Assembly (NCBI RefSeq): GCF_000024565.1 | Contig: NC_013515.1 | Span: 912,497-976,496 of the forward strand | Origin: Streptobacillus moniliformis DSM 12112 | GTDB taxonomy: Bacteria > Fusobacteriota > Fusobacteriia > Fusobacteriales > Leptotrichiaceae | Length of the DNA stretch: 64,000 nt | Direction of reading: 5' to 3' | Shown: one piece after another, positions 55,576-63,962 of the stretch | How the letters are laid out: every line of letters starts with the position of its first letter | Numbering within the stretch: the first letter of the stretch is position 1 | The notes under the pieces: model-generated | What the model was told of the DNA's origin: nothing | Databases searched by the model: none | Seen by the model: only the letters and a program-made list of their open reading frames with translations | Program-made: the position numbers and the translations under genes

Positions 55576-56016
55576 TTAATATTTTTCTATTAATTTTTCT
55601 TTTTCAAAATCATCTAAAAATACATCATCTCTATCATTTATTCCATCTCTATCTGTATCTCTATCAAATGGATCTAATCCTCTTCTAATTTCTTCATAAT
55701 CATTTAATCCATCTCCATCACTATCTCTTAGTAATTCTTGATTAATTTCTTTTTCAATTTTTTGTGTTTGATTTTCTATAACTTTTTCTAATGTCTCAAT
55801 AACTTCTTCAATAGCTTTTTTACTCTCTTTATGTTCTATAGAATTATTACTAATATTATCTCTTAAAGCCTCTAATCTCTCTAAAAAAGCATATAATATA
55901 TTTATAAAGTCTTCTGTTTTTACATCTTGTACTTTCTTATTCCTTATAGTTGCTAATGCATCTGCTCTTTCAAATAAACTAGCATTCATAAAATTTCTAT
56001 TTCTTACTTCCCTCAT
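55576..56016 (-). CDS. hypothetical protein with thrombospondin-type-3-like calcium repeats
   Basis: 146 residues. A helical N-terminal part (about 20-100) precedes two D-x-D-x-D-G-x-x-D repeats: R-D-S-D-G-D-G-L-N-D-Y-E and R-D-T-D-R-D-G-I-N-D-R-D, which in other proteins bind calcium. No signal peptide. The first ATG overlaps the upstream TraD-like stop; AGGAG is 10 nt upstream. Function unknown. Confidence 0.65.
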   Translation of the reverse strand: MREVRNRNFMNASLFERADALATIRNKKVQDVKTEDFINILYAFLERLEALRDNISNNSIEHKESKKAIEEVIETLEKVIENQTQKIEKEINQELLRDSDGDGLNDYEEIRRGLDPFDRDTDRDGINDRDDVFLDDFEKEKLIEKY

Positions 56017-56308
56017 TTTTCTTTTTCTCCTCTTCTAATAATTTTGCTCTCTCTATTCTAAATATTTTTCCCCTCTCTTTTAGTTCTTCTTTTTCTATTT
56101 CTGTTAGCGAATAATAACTCATAAGTAATCCTATTAATAAATCGTGATTTTCATTATCTATTTCAAGTAAAGTAAATAAAGTTCCTAATTGTATTAGTTT
56201 ATGTGCTCTTTCTTTTCTTGTAATTTTTTTATTTTCTTTTTCTATATCACTTTTATTTTTTCTATTTTCTTTTATTAATTTGAATGCTATATCTTCTATA
56301 TGTTTCAT
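55997..56308 (-). CDS. TraD-like conjugal transfer accessory protein
   Basis: 103 residues. The motif R-K-E-R-A-H-K-L-I-Q-L-G-T-L-F followed by L-L-I-G-L-L resembles the small TraD/MobC-type accessory proteins (R-x-x-R-x-L-I-x-L-G-x-L) that sit near relaxase genes. It has a Glu/Lys-rich C terminus. The ATGA overlap with the TraF gene and 20-bp overlap with the next gene show coupling. Not the VirD4-type coupling ATPase that shares the name TraD. Confidence 0.65.
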   Translation of the reverse strand: MKHIEDIAFKLIKENRKNKSDIEKENKKITRKERAHKLIQLGTLFTLLEIDNENHDLLIGLLMSYYSLTEIEKEELKERGKIFRIERAKLLEEEKKKNEGSKK

Positions 56309-56769
56309 TTATTAAACCTATAAATTAAATAAACTTTATATTTAATATCCTTTCTCTTTATTGTTCCGTAATACCTTCCATCTATAGAATTCTCAACATC
56401 TCCTATAGTTAAAAATTCATCTTTAGAAATAATATATTTTTTATTAGAATTAATCGGTATGTTATAGTCTATTGTTCCTATCTCTTTTTTATTAATTAAT
56501 ACTTTATTATCTACATACTCTACTTCATCTCTTTCCGTTCCTTTTATTTCTTTAACTGTATCTAAATCTCTTAATTCATCACTTACATATTTCTTATACT
56601 CATCATCAATTCTATATACTATATAATCTCCTTTTTCATATTTATTAGAAAATCTATTTACAAGATACACTCCTAATGGTGCAGACTTACTAATATTTAT
56701 CCTTATATTTGAAAATATTAAGATTATACTTACAAAAATTATTAATAATACTCTTTTTATTTTTTTCAT
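56305..56769 (-). CDS. traF: TraF-type signal peptidase (S26C family)
   Basis: 154 residues with one N-terminal membrane helix (about 6-21). Ser29 lies in N-I-S-K-S-A-P-L-G-V-Y, the catalytic Ser motif of TraF-like S26 peptidases, and Lys73 in T-V-K-E-I-K-G is the likely general base. In RP4, TraF matures and cyclises the TrbC pilin, which fits with the VirB2/TrbC-like candidate at 42.5 kb (inference). The stop overlaps the TraD-like gene. Confidence 0.8.
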   Translation of the reverse strand: MKKIKRVLLIIFVSIILIFSNIRINISKSAPLGVYLVNRFSNKYEKGDYIVYRIDDEYKKYVSDELRDLDTVKEIKGTERDEVEYVDNKVLINKKEIGTIDYNIPINSNKKYIISKDEFLTIGDVENSIDGRYYGTIKRKDIKYKVYLIYRFNK

Positions 56770-56782
56770 CTATCATCTATCC

Positions 56783-57679
56783 TTAAAAATTAATTTCTAA
56801 TTTAGTTGTTAAGTGCCACATAACACCTACTAATACTAAAAAGATAATAAAGCTTTGAGATATAACACTTGTAATATCATTTGCAACAAAATTTAAAATT
56901 GAATCATTATTATTGAGTGAATTCATAATAACTGTCGCTATAAAGTTTATAGATATTAATTTAATTGAAAAATTAAGTGCTAATGATAATATTTTCCCTA
57001 TGTTATAGTACTCTTTTGTTTCTTCCATTACTCCAAATGGTAATAAAATAGCTGACAATCCTAAAACTAGTTTAAAGCTAATTAAAGCTTTAAATAAATT
57101 AAGCATCATCATAAAAAATGCTATATTTAAAAATAGAATTACAACTAATAAAACTAGAGTAAATATGAAATCTTGTGCAAATTCTCCTGGTAAAATTGAC
57201 CATACTCCCCAAAGCTTAGCAATAGCTTCCCAAAGATTTAATGTTATTTTCTCTTTAATTTCCCAAATATTGGATATTTTTTGTACTCCAACTTGACCAG
57301 TTAATTTTTCTAGTAATTTATATGATATTTCTTCAACAACTCTAAATACTGTTCCATCTATTATCTTTTTTATTGCAAATAAATATACTGAAAATGTAAG
57401 TAATTTTCTAATAAATGTTTTAGAAAATTCAATTAGATTAAAAGTTGCATAAGCTTTATATGCATCAAATACAAACTGTATTACAAAAAATGTTGATAAT
57501 AAATAAATACTTAGCTTTTCAATAGACTTTAATCCTTTTTCCATATAAAGTGATAACATCTGTGCAAAGCTATCCCAATCATAACTTACAGTATCTGAAT
57601 AATCAGAAGCTACATTACTATCTGCAAGAGAAATAACACTGATAAATAATAGTAGAATAAGCAATATCCTTTTCCTCAT
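56783..57679 (-). CDS. TrbL/VirB6-like membrane protein 1
   Basis: 298 residues from ATG 57679 (AAAGGAG next to it); a GTG six codons earlier (57697) is inside palindrome 9. Signal peptide followed by five to six transmembrane helices (about 45-70, 85-105, 155-200, 205-230, 250-295). The pattern A-L-I-S-F-K-L-V-L-G-L-S-A-I-L-L-P-F-G near residue 205 is shared with TrbL/VirB6 channel proteins and with the second such gene at 58791-60356. Preceded by two twin-hairpin leaders. Confidence 0.72.
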   Translation of the reverse strand: MRKRILLILLLFISVISLADSNVASDYSDTVSYDWDSFAQMLSLYMEKGLKSIEKLSIYLLSTFFVIQFVFDAYKAYATFNLIEFSKTFIRKLLTFSVYLFAIKKIIDGTVFRVVEEISYKLLEKLTGQVGVQKISNIWEIKEKITLNLWEAIAKLWGVWSILPGEFAQDFIFTLVLLVVILFLNIAFFMMMLNLFKALISFKLVLGLSAILLPFGVMEETKEYYNIGKILSLALNFSIKLISINFIATVIMNSLNNNDSILNFVANDITSVISQSFIIFLVLVGVMWHLTTKLEINF

Positions 57680-57691
57680 CTTTCTCCTTTC

Positions 57692-57720
57692 TTTCACTCT
57701 ATGTTGAATATAGAGTGAAA
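57692..57720. repeat. conserved palindrome 9
   Basis: TTTCACTCTAT and ATAGAGTGAAA around GTTGAAT, directly upstream of the TrbL 1 ribosome-binding site (the only copy at a 5' end without a preceding gene stop). Confidence 0.82.
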
Positions 57721-57743
57721 ATATATTTTTATAATTTTTGTCC

Positions 57744-57824
57744 TAAAAAAAAGAAAAAGGTCCCCATGCTAGATCGCCGACTAGCATGAGAACCTTAACG
57801 ATTTAACTCGCCGATTAAATCAGT
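57744..57824 (-). promoter_or_regulatory. twin-hairpin leader unit 1 with terminator, upstream of TrbL 1
   Basis: On the minus strand: hairpin 1 GATTTAA-loop-TTAAATC (57800-57821), hairpin 2 AGGTTCTCATGCTAG/CTAGCATGGGGACCT (57758-57795), then TTTTTCTTTTTTTT. Both loops contain TCGGCGA. Second unit at 57893. The nearest upstream gene is vapD, 225 bp away. Confidence 0.65.
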
Positions 57825-57892
57825 ATCTCATATTTTCATAATTATTTAAATTTTTAATATATGAATAAAAAAGTTTCAGTGTCCTTAATTTA

Positions 57893-57960
57893 AAAACACA
57901 TAGCTAGCTCGCCGACTAGCATAAGTACTTTAATGATTTAATTAGCCAATTAAATCGGTA
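57893..57960 (-). promoter_or_regulatory. twin-hairpin leader unit 2 upstream of TrbL 1
   Basis: On the minus strand: hairpin 1 GATTTAA-TTGGCTAA-TTAAATC (57935-57956), hairpin 2 with GCTAG-TCGGCGAG-CTAGC (57903-57920). Related to unit 1 and to 42925-43003, but hairpin 2 has a weaker base and only five T after it, so termination is doubtful. The rest of 57825-58048 is AT-rich with no gene. Confidence 0.55.
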
Positions 57961-58048
57961 ACTTATATTTTTTACTATTCATATTTTTATTTTAATTTTT
58001 TTTCTTATTTCAAAAATTATATCTCATCTTTCTGATATACTTAAACAC

Positions 58049-58336
58049 CTAATATCCTTTTACAATTTCAGTGAAATCTGACCAATCTTCAACTTTAAAT
58101 GCTCTAATATCTCTTACTGATTTTTTAAACCATTCTATAGTTGATAATTTATTTATTGCTTTATAAACATAAGTTAAGTTATTTTGTGTGGTTGTACTCA
58201 TATAAACACTACCTTGTGTCCATTCAAAACCTAATAACTCTAACTCTTGTCTAATTTCATCATAAGCTTTATTATATGGTTCACCATAATATTTTTTTAA
58301 ATCATCAACTCTTAAATCAAATGCTATTGCATACAT
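58049..58336 (-). CDS. vapD: VapD-family endoribonuclease (toxin-like)
   Basis: 95 residues, standard size. [12 protein letters not shown] at the start and [17 protein letters not shown] near the end are diagnostic of VapD, a Cas2-like fold with purine-specific RNase activity in some species. It has its own promoter and GGAG. A coiled-coil protein gene precedes it on the same strand and could be the partner; no VapX homologue is obvious. Confidence 0.9.
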   Translation of the reverse strand: MYAIAFDLRVDDLKKYYGEPYNKAYDEIRQELELLGFEWTQGSVYMSTTTQNNLTYVYKAINKLSTIEWFKKSVRDIRAFKVEDWSDFTEIVKGY

Positions 58337-58365
58337 TTTTATTCTCCTTTCTAGGATATGTAAAT

Positions 58366-58394
58366 ATTATACATCATTTTTTAAAAACGAGCAA
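58366..58394 (-). promoter_or_regulatory. vapD promoter
   Basis: On the minus strand: -35 TTGCTC (58389-58394), -10 TATAAT (58366-58371), 17-bp spacer, so vapD can be transcribed apart from the coiled-coil gene. Confidence 0.65.
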
Positions 58395-58423
58395 TTTAGT
58401 ATAATATTATCAAGTTTAACTAT

Positions 58424-58705
58424 TTATAAATCTAAACTATAGTAATCATCATAATTTTTTTCTTGTTTCAGTAATTCTATTTCAGTTTTTAATTCATTAA
58501 TTTCTTTTTTCAATTCTTCATTTTCTGTTTTTTTATCTTTAACTTCTTTTTCTAATACTTCTAATCTATCATATACTTCAAAAAATTTTTCCTTAAGAAA
58601 TCCTGCATAGTCATGAAAATCTTCCATTGTGAATAATTTACTTGTATCTATCGAAACACTATTTGCTGCTTCACTTGCAATTCTATAAACATCTAATTCA
58701 TCCAT
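58424..58705 (-). CDS. coiled-coil hypothetical protein upstream of vapD
   Basis: 93 residues, acidic. N-terminal S-D-I-type helical start (M-D-E-L-D-V-Y-R-I-A), then a coiled coil from about residue 43 to 83 (V-L-E-K-E-V-K-D-K-K-T-E-N-E-E-L). GAGGTG upstream, own promoter at 58743-58771. May be the VapD antitoxin (inference from position) or an unrelated accessory protein of the conjugative locus. Confidence 0.6.
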   Translation of the reverse strand: MDELDVYRIASEAANSVSIDTSKLFTMEDFHDYAGFLKEKFFEVYDRLEVLEKEVKDKKTENEELKKEINELKTEIELLKQEKNYDDYYSLDL

Positions 58706-58742
58706 AATCTACACCTCATAAACACATTTTTTATATATTAAA

Positions 58743-58771
58743 ATTATATCATAAAAAATGCATTTTTACAA
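58743..58771 (-). promoter_or_regulatory. promoter of coiled-coil gene
   Basis: On the minus strand: -35 TTGTAA (58766-58771), -10 TATAAT (58743-58748), 17-bp spacer, about 40 bp before the ATG. Confidence 0.65.
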
Positions 58772-58790
58772 GGATTTATTATGGTTTCAA

Positions 58791-60356
58791 TTAAAATTTT
58801 TCCTTTTTAATATCGTTTGATTTATTTTCTTTTTTATCCCTCAATATATCCTTCCCAATATCCTCATTCCAAATATCCTTTTTAACTCTATTACCATTTT
58901 CATCAGTCTTATAAGGATTATACTTCCTTGCAGTTTCATACTCTTTTCTAGTACCATATATATCCTTCTTATTTTTCGCAATTTCACTTGCTTTTTCAAA
59001 TGCCTTTTCTTTGTTTTCTGGATTATTCATATGTTCTCTAAATTCTCTAAATGCCTCTCTATATCTTTCTAATTTAGAAACTGGAGTAGGACCATTCTTA
59101 CTTAATGAATTTCTAACTGCAACCATAGCTTCCATAACCCTATCTTTTGAACTTATATAATCTTTAGCATCTCCTGGAGAATCAAATGCAATATTATCTT
59201 TTTGTTCTTGCAATCTTTCGCCATCATGCATTACTTGATCTGAAGCTGTACCAAAAGTAGCTCCCCATAAATCTCCAGCCATATTCATAGCACTTCTATT
59301 TCCAGTTGCATATCCCACGGCATTTTGCATTCCCCTTGAAAATTTAGATCCAATTTTTCCAAGTCTACTATTTTTAGAAACACTTGCACCTTCTTTCATT
59401 CCACTTTTAGCAGCCTTTAATATTCCACCAAGATTTTTACCACCTCTACTTGCTGCCATTCCTTTAGTAAGTCCACCTTTAACAGCAGAAGCTCCAACCA
59501 CAGCACCACCCATAGCTGCTGTTGCTCCACCTACAACAACTCCTAAAGCTTGACCAAATACACCATTTACATTGCTTGATCCTGTACCATTAATTAACAT
59601 ATTACCTAATTCTTTTGAATTAGTTATAAGATAAGCACATAAACTTAAAAGAAAAGCCCACGAAATAGCATTCCCTATATTAACATTATTATTTGAATTA
59701 AATGTAGTTTTTTGTAATAACTGTAAAGTAATTCCAGTTAAACATAAAGATACAAGTAATTTACCAGCAGAATTTAATAAAGCATTCCATAATTTAGCTC
59801 CTATACTTTTAGTTTGCTCATATACAGAAAATGGTAGTAAAAGAACACCTAATGCAATAATAACCTTAATTTCAACAAAATTAATAATAATTTCCTTTAT
59901 TATTAAAAATATTCCAATAATACAAATTAATACTATAATTAAATATGTTAATTGAGCTCCAAATTGTGTCCAATGTAACTTAGCCCAATCATCTCTAATT
60001 TTAAGTACACTATCAAATAAAAATGAAAATATTTCATCAAAATCAGGTAGTCCTATTCTTCCTTTTGGAATTTTTCCAGAAGGGAAGAATAAGTAACCAA
60101 TCTTAAAGATAATGTTGACTAATTCATCTGTTATAGGTACATAAAATCTAGCAATAGCAAAAAATATAGTATATCTAAATATCTTAGTAAAAAATACTTT
60201 TAAAAAAGTCATCATATCAGCAGAATATTCAAATATAAATGCTAAGATAAAATCTATCATAGCAATCATAGTCATAAAAAATAAAACTATGCTAACAAGT
60301 CTTAAAACTCCAGTAGATAACATATCAGAAAAAATTTGAGTAAAATTATTAATCAT
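58791..60356 (-). CDS. TrbL/VirB6-like membrane protein 2 (long)
   Basis: 521 residues: an N-terminal membrane half with about six helices (to about residue 250), including K-V-I-I-A-L-G-V-L-L-L-P-F-S-V-Y-E, the same motif as TrbL 1, then a Gly/Ala-rich stretch (about 265-300) and a charged C-terminal cytoplasmic or translocated half with N-K-E-K-A-F-E-K-A-S-E. TrbL/VirB6 proteins form the inner-membrane channel of type IV systems. Length and hydrophilic tail resemble the long TrbL of plasmid systems. It is 10 bp after the TrbJ-like gene. Confidence 0.82.
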   Translation of the reverse strand: MINNFTQIFSDMLSTGVLRLVSIVLFFMTMIAMIDFILAFIFEYSADMMTFLKVFFTKIFRYTIFFAIARFYVPITDELVNIIFKIGYLFFPSGKIPKGRIGLPDFDEIFSFLFDSVLKIRDDWAKLHWTQFGAQLTYLIIVLICIIGIFLIIKEIIINFVEIKVIIALGVLLLPFSVYEQTKSIGAKLWNALLNSAGKLLVSLCLTGITLQLLQKTTFNSNNNVNIGNAISWAFLLSLCAYLITNSKELGNMLINGTGSSNVNGVFGQALGVVVGGATAAMGGAVVGASAVKGGLTKGMAASRGGKNLGGILKAAKSGMKEGASVSKNSRLGKIGSKFSRGMQNAVGYATGNRSAMNMAGDLWGATFGTASDQVMHDGERLQEQKDNIAFDSPGDAKDYISSKDRVMEAMVAVRNSLSKNGPTPVSKLERYREAFREFREHMNNPENKEKAFEKASEIAKNKKDIYGTRKEYETARKYNPYKTDENGNRVKKDIWNEDIGKDILRDKKENKSNDIKKEKF

Positions 60357-60366
60357 AACTTATCAT

Positions 60367-61416
60367 CTACCTATTCCCATTTACAGACCCAACAAATCTA
60401 GTCCCTAACTTAATATTTTTAACTTTTCTATCAGATTCTTCTATAGCTTTTTGTAATCTTTCTGCTTCCTCTGCTTTTATCCTTTTTACTGCTATCTCTT
60501 CTTCTAATTTTTTATTCTCTGCTTGAATCATTATAGCAGCATTAGCTGATTGATTATCTAATAACTGTTCCATTACCTGGATTAAAATATTCATTTGTCC
60601 GTTTAATTGTTGTAAATTTTGTACTTCATTTTTAGGATCAAGTTTTTGTAGTTTTTGTTTTGTTTTCTGTATTATTGACATCGCCTTTTTATAATCTTCT
60701 CCAGCAATTTTGTTATATGCTTTAATATTTTCATCTTGAATATTTTTATTCTCAACTAATAGTTTTTCCCAACCTTCTCTTGTAGATAAATCAGAACTTT
60801 GAATAATATCTGAAAATCCTCTACTTCTATCAGTAAATTCAAAATCATCTCTAATAATACCTGATAATGCATTTAAAGTATTTACTATTCCAGCTAAATC
60901 TTTAGCCTCATTTTTACCTAAAGATTTTACTGAATCTATGTATCTTTTATATTGCTTAAGTTGATCTACCCTATTTTTAACCATTAATATTTTTTGTAAC
61001 ACTGCTTGTATATGTGATCCAGCTACTGCTACACCACCAAGTCCAAAGAAAGCTCCACCTACTGCTGTTAAAGCTGTCAGTCCATCTCCGATTGTAGAAA
61101 CAGCATTAAAAGCATGATCTGTTCCATCATTTAATATCTCCCAATAATTATCAATATCATCAAACATCTTATTAAAATCAAAGCTTTTACCTAAATTTCC
61201 AACATTTCCAACATTCTCATTATCTGGTGAATTTAATTGGTCTAGTATTTCTTTTCTTTTTTTTATCCCATCTTTTTCTAAATTACTTTTTTCATTATCA
61301 TTTTCTGTATCTTCATTCATAACACTAGTATTAGAGTTTATTTCAACATTTTTAGTTAAACTTTCACTAAAAGATAATGCAGAAATTAAAGTAACAATTA
61401 TAAATATTTTTTTCAT
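60367..61416 (-). CDS. TrbJ/VirB5-like minor pilus or periplasmic protein
   Basis: 349 residues with a signal peptide (about 1-18). A linker rich in Asn, Asp and Glu is followed by a predicted hydrophobic segment (about 105-130) and a long helical region (about 135-330) with N-G-Q-M-N-I-L-I-Q-V-M-E-Q-L-L-D-N-Q-S-A-N, typical of TrbJ/VirB5 proteins. AAAAGGAG precedes the ATG. It lies between virB4 and TrbL, the usual order trbE-trbJ-trbL in IncP-like clusters. Confidence 0.77.
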   Translation of the reverse strand: MKKIFIIVTLISALSFSESLTKNVEINSNTSVMNEDTENDNEKSNLEKDGIKKRKEILDQLNSPDNENVGNVGNLGKSFDFNKMFDDIDNYWEILNDGTDHAFNAVSTIGDGLTALTAVGGAFFGLGGVAVAGSHIQAVLQKILMVKNRVDQLKQYKRYIDSVKSLGKNEAKDLAGIVNTLNALSGIIRDDFEFTDRSRGFSDIIQSSDLSTREGWEKLLVENKNIQDENIKAYNKIAGEDYKKAMSIIQKTKQKLQKLDPKNEVQNLQQLNGQMNILIQVMEQLLDNQSANAAIMIQAENKKLEEEIAVKRIKAEEAERLQKAIEESDRKVKNIKLGTRFVGSVNGNR

Positions 61417-61430
61417 TTGTTTATCTCCTT

Positions 61431-63962
61431 TTATAAAATATCTTTTATTTGATTTATATTATTTATACTTATCTCTCCTATTTTGTATTTATAACTTAAC
61501 CATTCTCTATTTAATTTTTTAATTTTTTCATTATTAGATAATATTTCATCATCAATCTTATTTTTTAAATTAATTATAATATTTTGATCATTACTTGTTG
61601 AAGAACCCAAATAAGCTATTTCAATATCTGAAGGATTTAACTGAAATAATCTTGCACCTTCTGTAGTCTTAACAAAGTAATCTTGTTTCATTGTCCCATC
61701 ATTTATCTCTTTTATCTCTTTTTCTGTTAAGTTAAATCTCTTATATAAATCTACCCAAGCACTCATAGCTCTTTCATTAGGTAAGAAAATATTTGTTTTA
61801 CAAGCATCAATTATAGTTGAGAATATAGGAGAATCAGCAATGTCTGATAAAGATTGTGTCGCAAATACAACTGATGTATTTTTCTTTCTTAATACTTTAA
61901 GCCATTCATTAATTTTTTCTCTCATTTTTTCATTTTTTAAGAAAAGCCAACATTCATCAAGTAAGATAAGTGTAGGTGTTCCATCTAATTTTTCTCTTTC
62001 TATTTTATGAAATATATAATCTAATAATGGTGCTACAACTTTTGGATTAGAAATTACATTACCCATTTCAAATGTAATAAAATTATTATCAGTAATATTA
62101 TCAAAATTATTATCAAAATATTCTCCATAAACATTTTCTCCACAATATGAATCTAGTGCTTGTGCTACAGTTTTTGAACGAGATGCAATATATGTTCTTA
62201 AATTTGATAATGTTCTACTTTCAATTTTTGCAGTTGTAAGTGATTCTATAGATTGTTCCACTATATTTTTAGTAGTAGCATCATAAGGGATTCCTTCTTG
62301 CTCAAGTATTCCAATAATCCAACCTAAAGCCCACTCCTTCTCACTATTTATATGTATATTCTTTAATGGTTGAAAAGCTATTTCTTTTTCTCCTAAATCA
62401 TAGAATTTTCCACCAGATGTATATGTAAGTACTCTACTTGAAGCATCTTTATCAAAGAAAAATACTTGAGATGGTTTTATTTTTTCTTTTCCTTCTTTAT
62501 CTAATATTTTTCCTTCATATTTTAAGAAATTAGCTGCTATCATACTAAGTAAGAATGATTTACCAGCACCAGTAGGTCCTATAACCAAACTATGTCCAAT
62601 ATCTTTATTGTGAAGGTTAAAATAAAATAGTTCCTTATCAGTTTTAGTAGTAAATAAGGCAATATCTTTTAAGTGTTTATTTACCTTATTTCCTACATAT
62701 AAAGAGGACATAGGTAATAATGCTGACAATAAATAAGTATTCATAGGCGATTTTCTAACATTATTTACAATATTACCAGGTAAAGCTCCAAAAATAGAAT
62801 CTAGTGTATTGTATTTATCTTCTCCAGCTACAAAATCATAGAAATTAAGTATTTTTCTAACATCATTAACTTTTTTATCTAAATTTTCTAAATTTTTATC
62901 TTTAATAATAAATGAAAATGTATAATATCCGTAAGCTAATGCTCCAGTTTTAGCTTCATTTAATGCTAAATCTGCCTCGTCAACCTTATCAAGTGCTGTA
63001 TAATCTATATTTTGAACTTCTTGCCCATTTTTAATTTCTATTAACCACTGTGCAAAAGATTTTACTTTAGCAGAAAAATATACTTTAAAATCTTTTAAAA
63101 TTTTAATTGTTTCTTCTCTACTTAACATAATAAATCTAGTTACATATCTATATTCAAAATTTAAACTCTCAAGTTGATTAAATATTCTTTGAGTTACATT
63201 ATCTGGAAACATATTAATTGTAACTACTTTAACATATTCATCATTTATTTTAGTATATTCTCCATTTGTTAAAGTTGATACAGTTAAGTATTCATCAAGC
63301 AACATAATATTATCTTTGGGAACTTTTACTTTTTCTCTTTTTTCCATATTTATTGCAGTGTATAGAAAAGCTAATAGCTCTTCTCCTTTTAACATTTCAA
63401 CATCAATTGCAGCAGTTTTAACTTGTTCAATAAACATTAATATTTGATCTTTGTATTCTTTTAGTTCATTTTTAAATATCTTAATTAATTCATCTTTAGT
63501 ATTTTCTTTTTCTTTATTTTTTGAAAATATACTTGTAAATTTATTTAATAATAAATTTATTTTTTCATTACTATCATTTTGCATTATATATGTAAGAGTA
63601 ACAAAGTATTCTGTTGAATAAAATGTTTCTTTAGTTACAGAATTTTCTCTCATTTTATCTATTATCCTTGTAGGGTAAGGCTTATTTTTTAAATCTTTAG
63701 TTGGATATTTATCACTTTTATTTCTCTGTACTTCAAAATGTATTGAAAATCCATCTGGTAATCTTTTATAAGCATTATTTAATCTATCATTTATTGTTGT
63801 TATATCATCTGTACTTAAATAATCTAAATCATAAAATCTTACTTTAAATGTAGATTGAAAACCATTATTTTTATTTAATATTATTCCATCTTCAATCATA
63901 GTTTCAAAATGAATAAAAAATTTATATGATTTTTTATAGTCATTTAATATCTGTTTTAACAT
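61431..63962 (-). CDS. virB4: VirB4/TrbE conjugation ATPase
   Basis: 843 residues from ATG 63962 (AGGAG 6 nt upstream); 63986 would add eight codons. VirB4/TrbE is the conserved ATPase that energises pilus and channel assembly. The N-terminal domain (about 1-400) is followed by Walker A V-I-G-P-T-G-A-G-K-S-F-L near residue 470 and Walker B T-L-I-L-L-D-E-C-W-L-F-L near residue 680, then A-T-Q-S-L-S-D-I. Intact. The gene starts 38 bp from the right edge of the window, so upstream genes such as a coupling ATPase and relaxase may lie beyond. Confidence 0.93.
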   Translation of the reverse strand: MLKQILNDYKKSYKFFIHFETMIEDGIILNKNNGFQSTFKVRFYDLDYLSTDDITTINDRLNNAYKRLPDGFSIHFEVQRNKSDKYPTKDLKNKPYPTRIIDKMRENSVTKETFYSTEYFVTLTYIMQNDSNEKINLLLNKFTSIFSKNKEKENTKDELIKIFKNELKEYKDQILMFIEQVKTAAIDVEMLKGEELLAFLYTAINMEKREKVKVPKDNIMLLDEYLTVSTLTNGEYTKINDEYVKVVTINMFPDNVTQRIFNQLESLNFEYRYVTRFIMLSREETIKILKDFKVYFSAKVKSFAQWLIEIKNGQEVQNIDYTALDKVDEADLALNEAKTGALAYGYYTFSFIIKDKNLENLDKKVNDVRKILNFYDFVAGEDKYNTLDSIFGALPGNIVNNVRKSPMNTYLLSALLPMSSLYVGNKVNKHLKDIALFTTKTDKELFYFNLHNKDIGHSLVIGPTGAGKSFLLSMIAANFLKYEGKILDKEGKEKIKPSQVFFFDKDASSRVLTYTSGGKFYDLGEKEIAFQPLKNIHINSEKEWALGWIIGILEQEGIPYDATTKNIVEQSIESLTTAKIESRTLSNLRTYIASRSKTVAQALDSYCGENVYGEYFDNNFDNITDNNFITFEMGNVISNPKVVAPLLDYIFHKIEREKLDGTPTLILLDECWLFLKNEKMREKINEWLKVLRKKNTSVVFATQSLSDIADSPIFSTIIDACKTNIFLPNERAMSAWVDLYKRFNLTEKEIKEINDGTMKQDYFVKTTEGARLFQLNPSDIEIAYLGSSTSNDQNIIINLKNKIDDEILSNNEKIKKLNREWLSYKYKIGEISINNINQIKDIL

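Noticed and set aside
57744-57824. Twin hairpins as a mini-ykkC (guanidine-II) riboswitch
   Set aside because: That class has two hairpins with ACGR tetraloops. Here the loops are eight bases with TCGGCGA and the downstream genes are conjugation genes, not guanidine carriers.
57744-57960. Repeated hairpins as a CRISPR array
   Set aside because: Only two diverged units here and one 15 kb away, no regular spacers and no cas genes.
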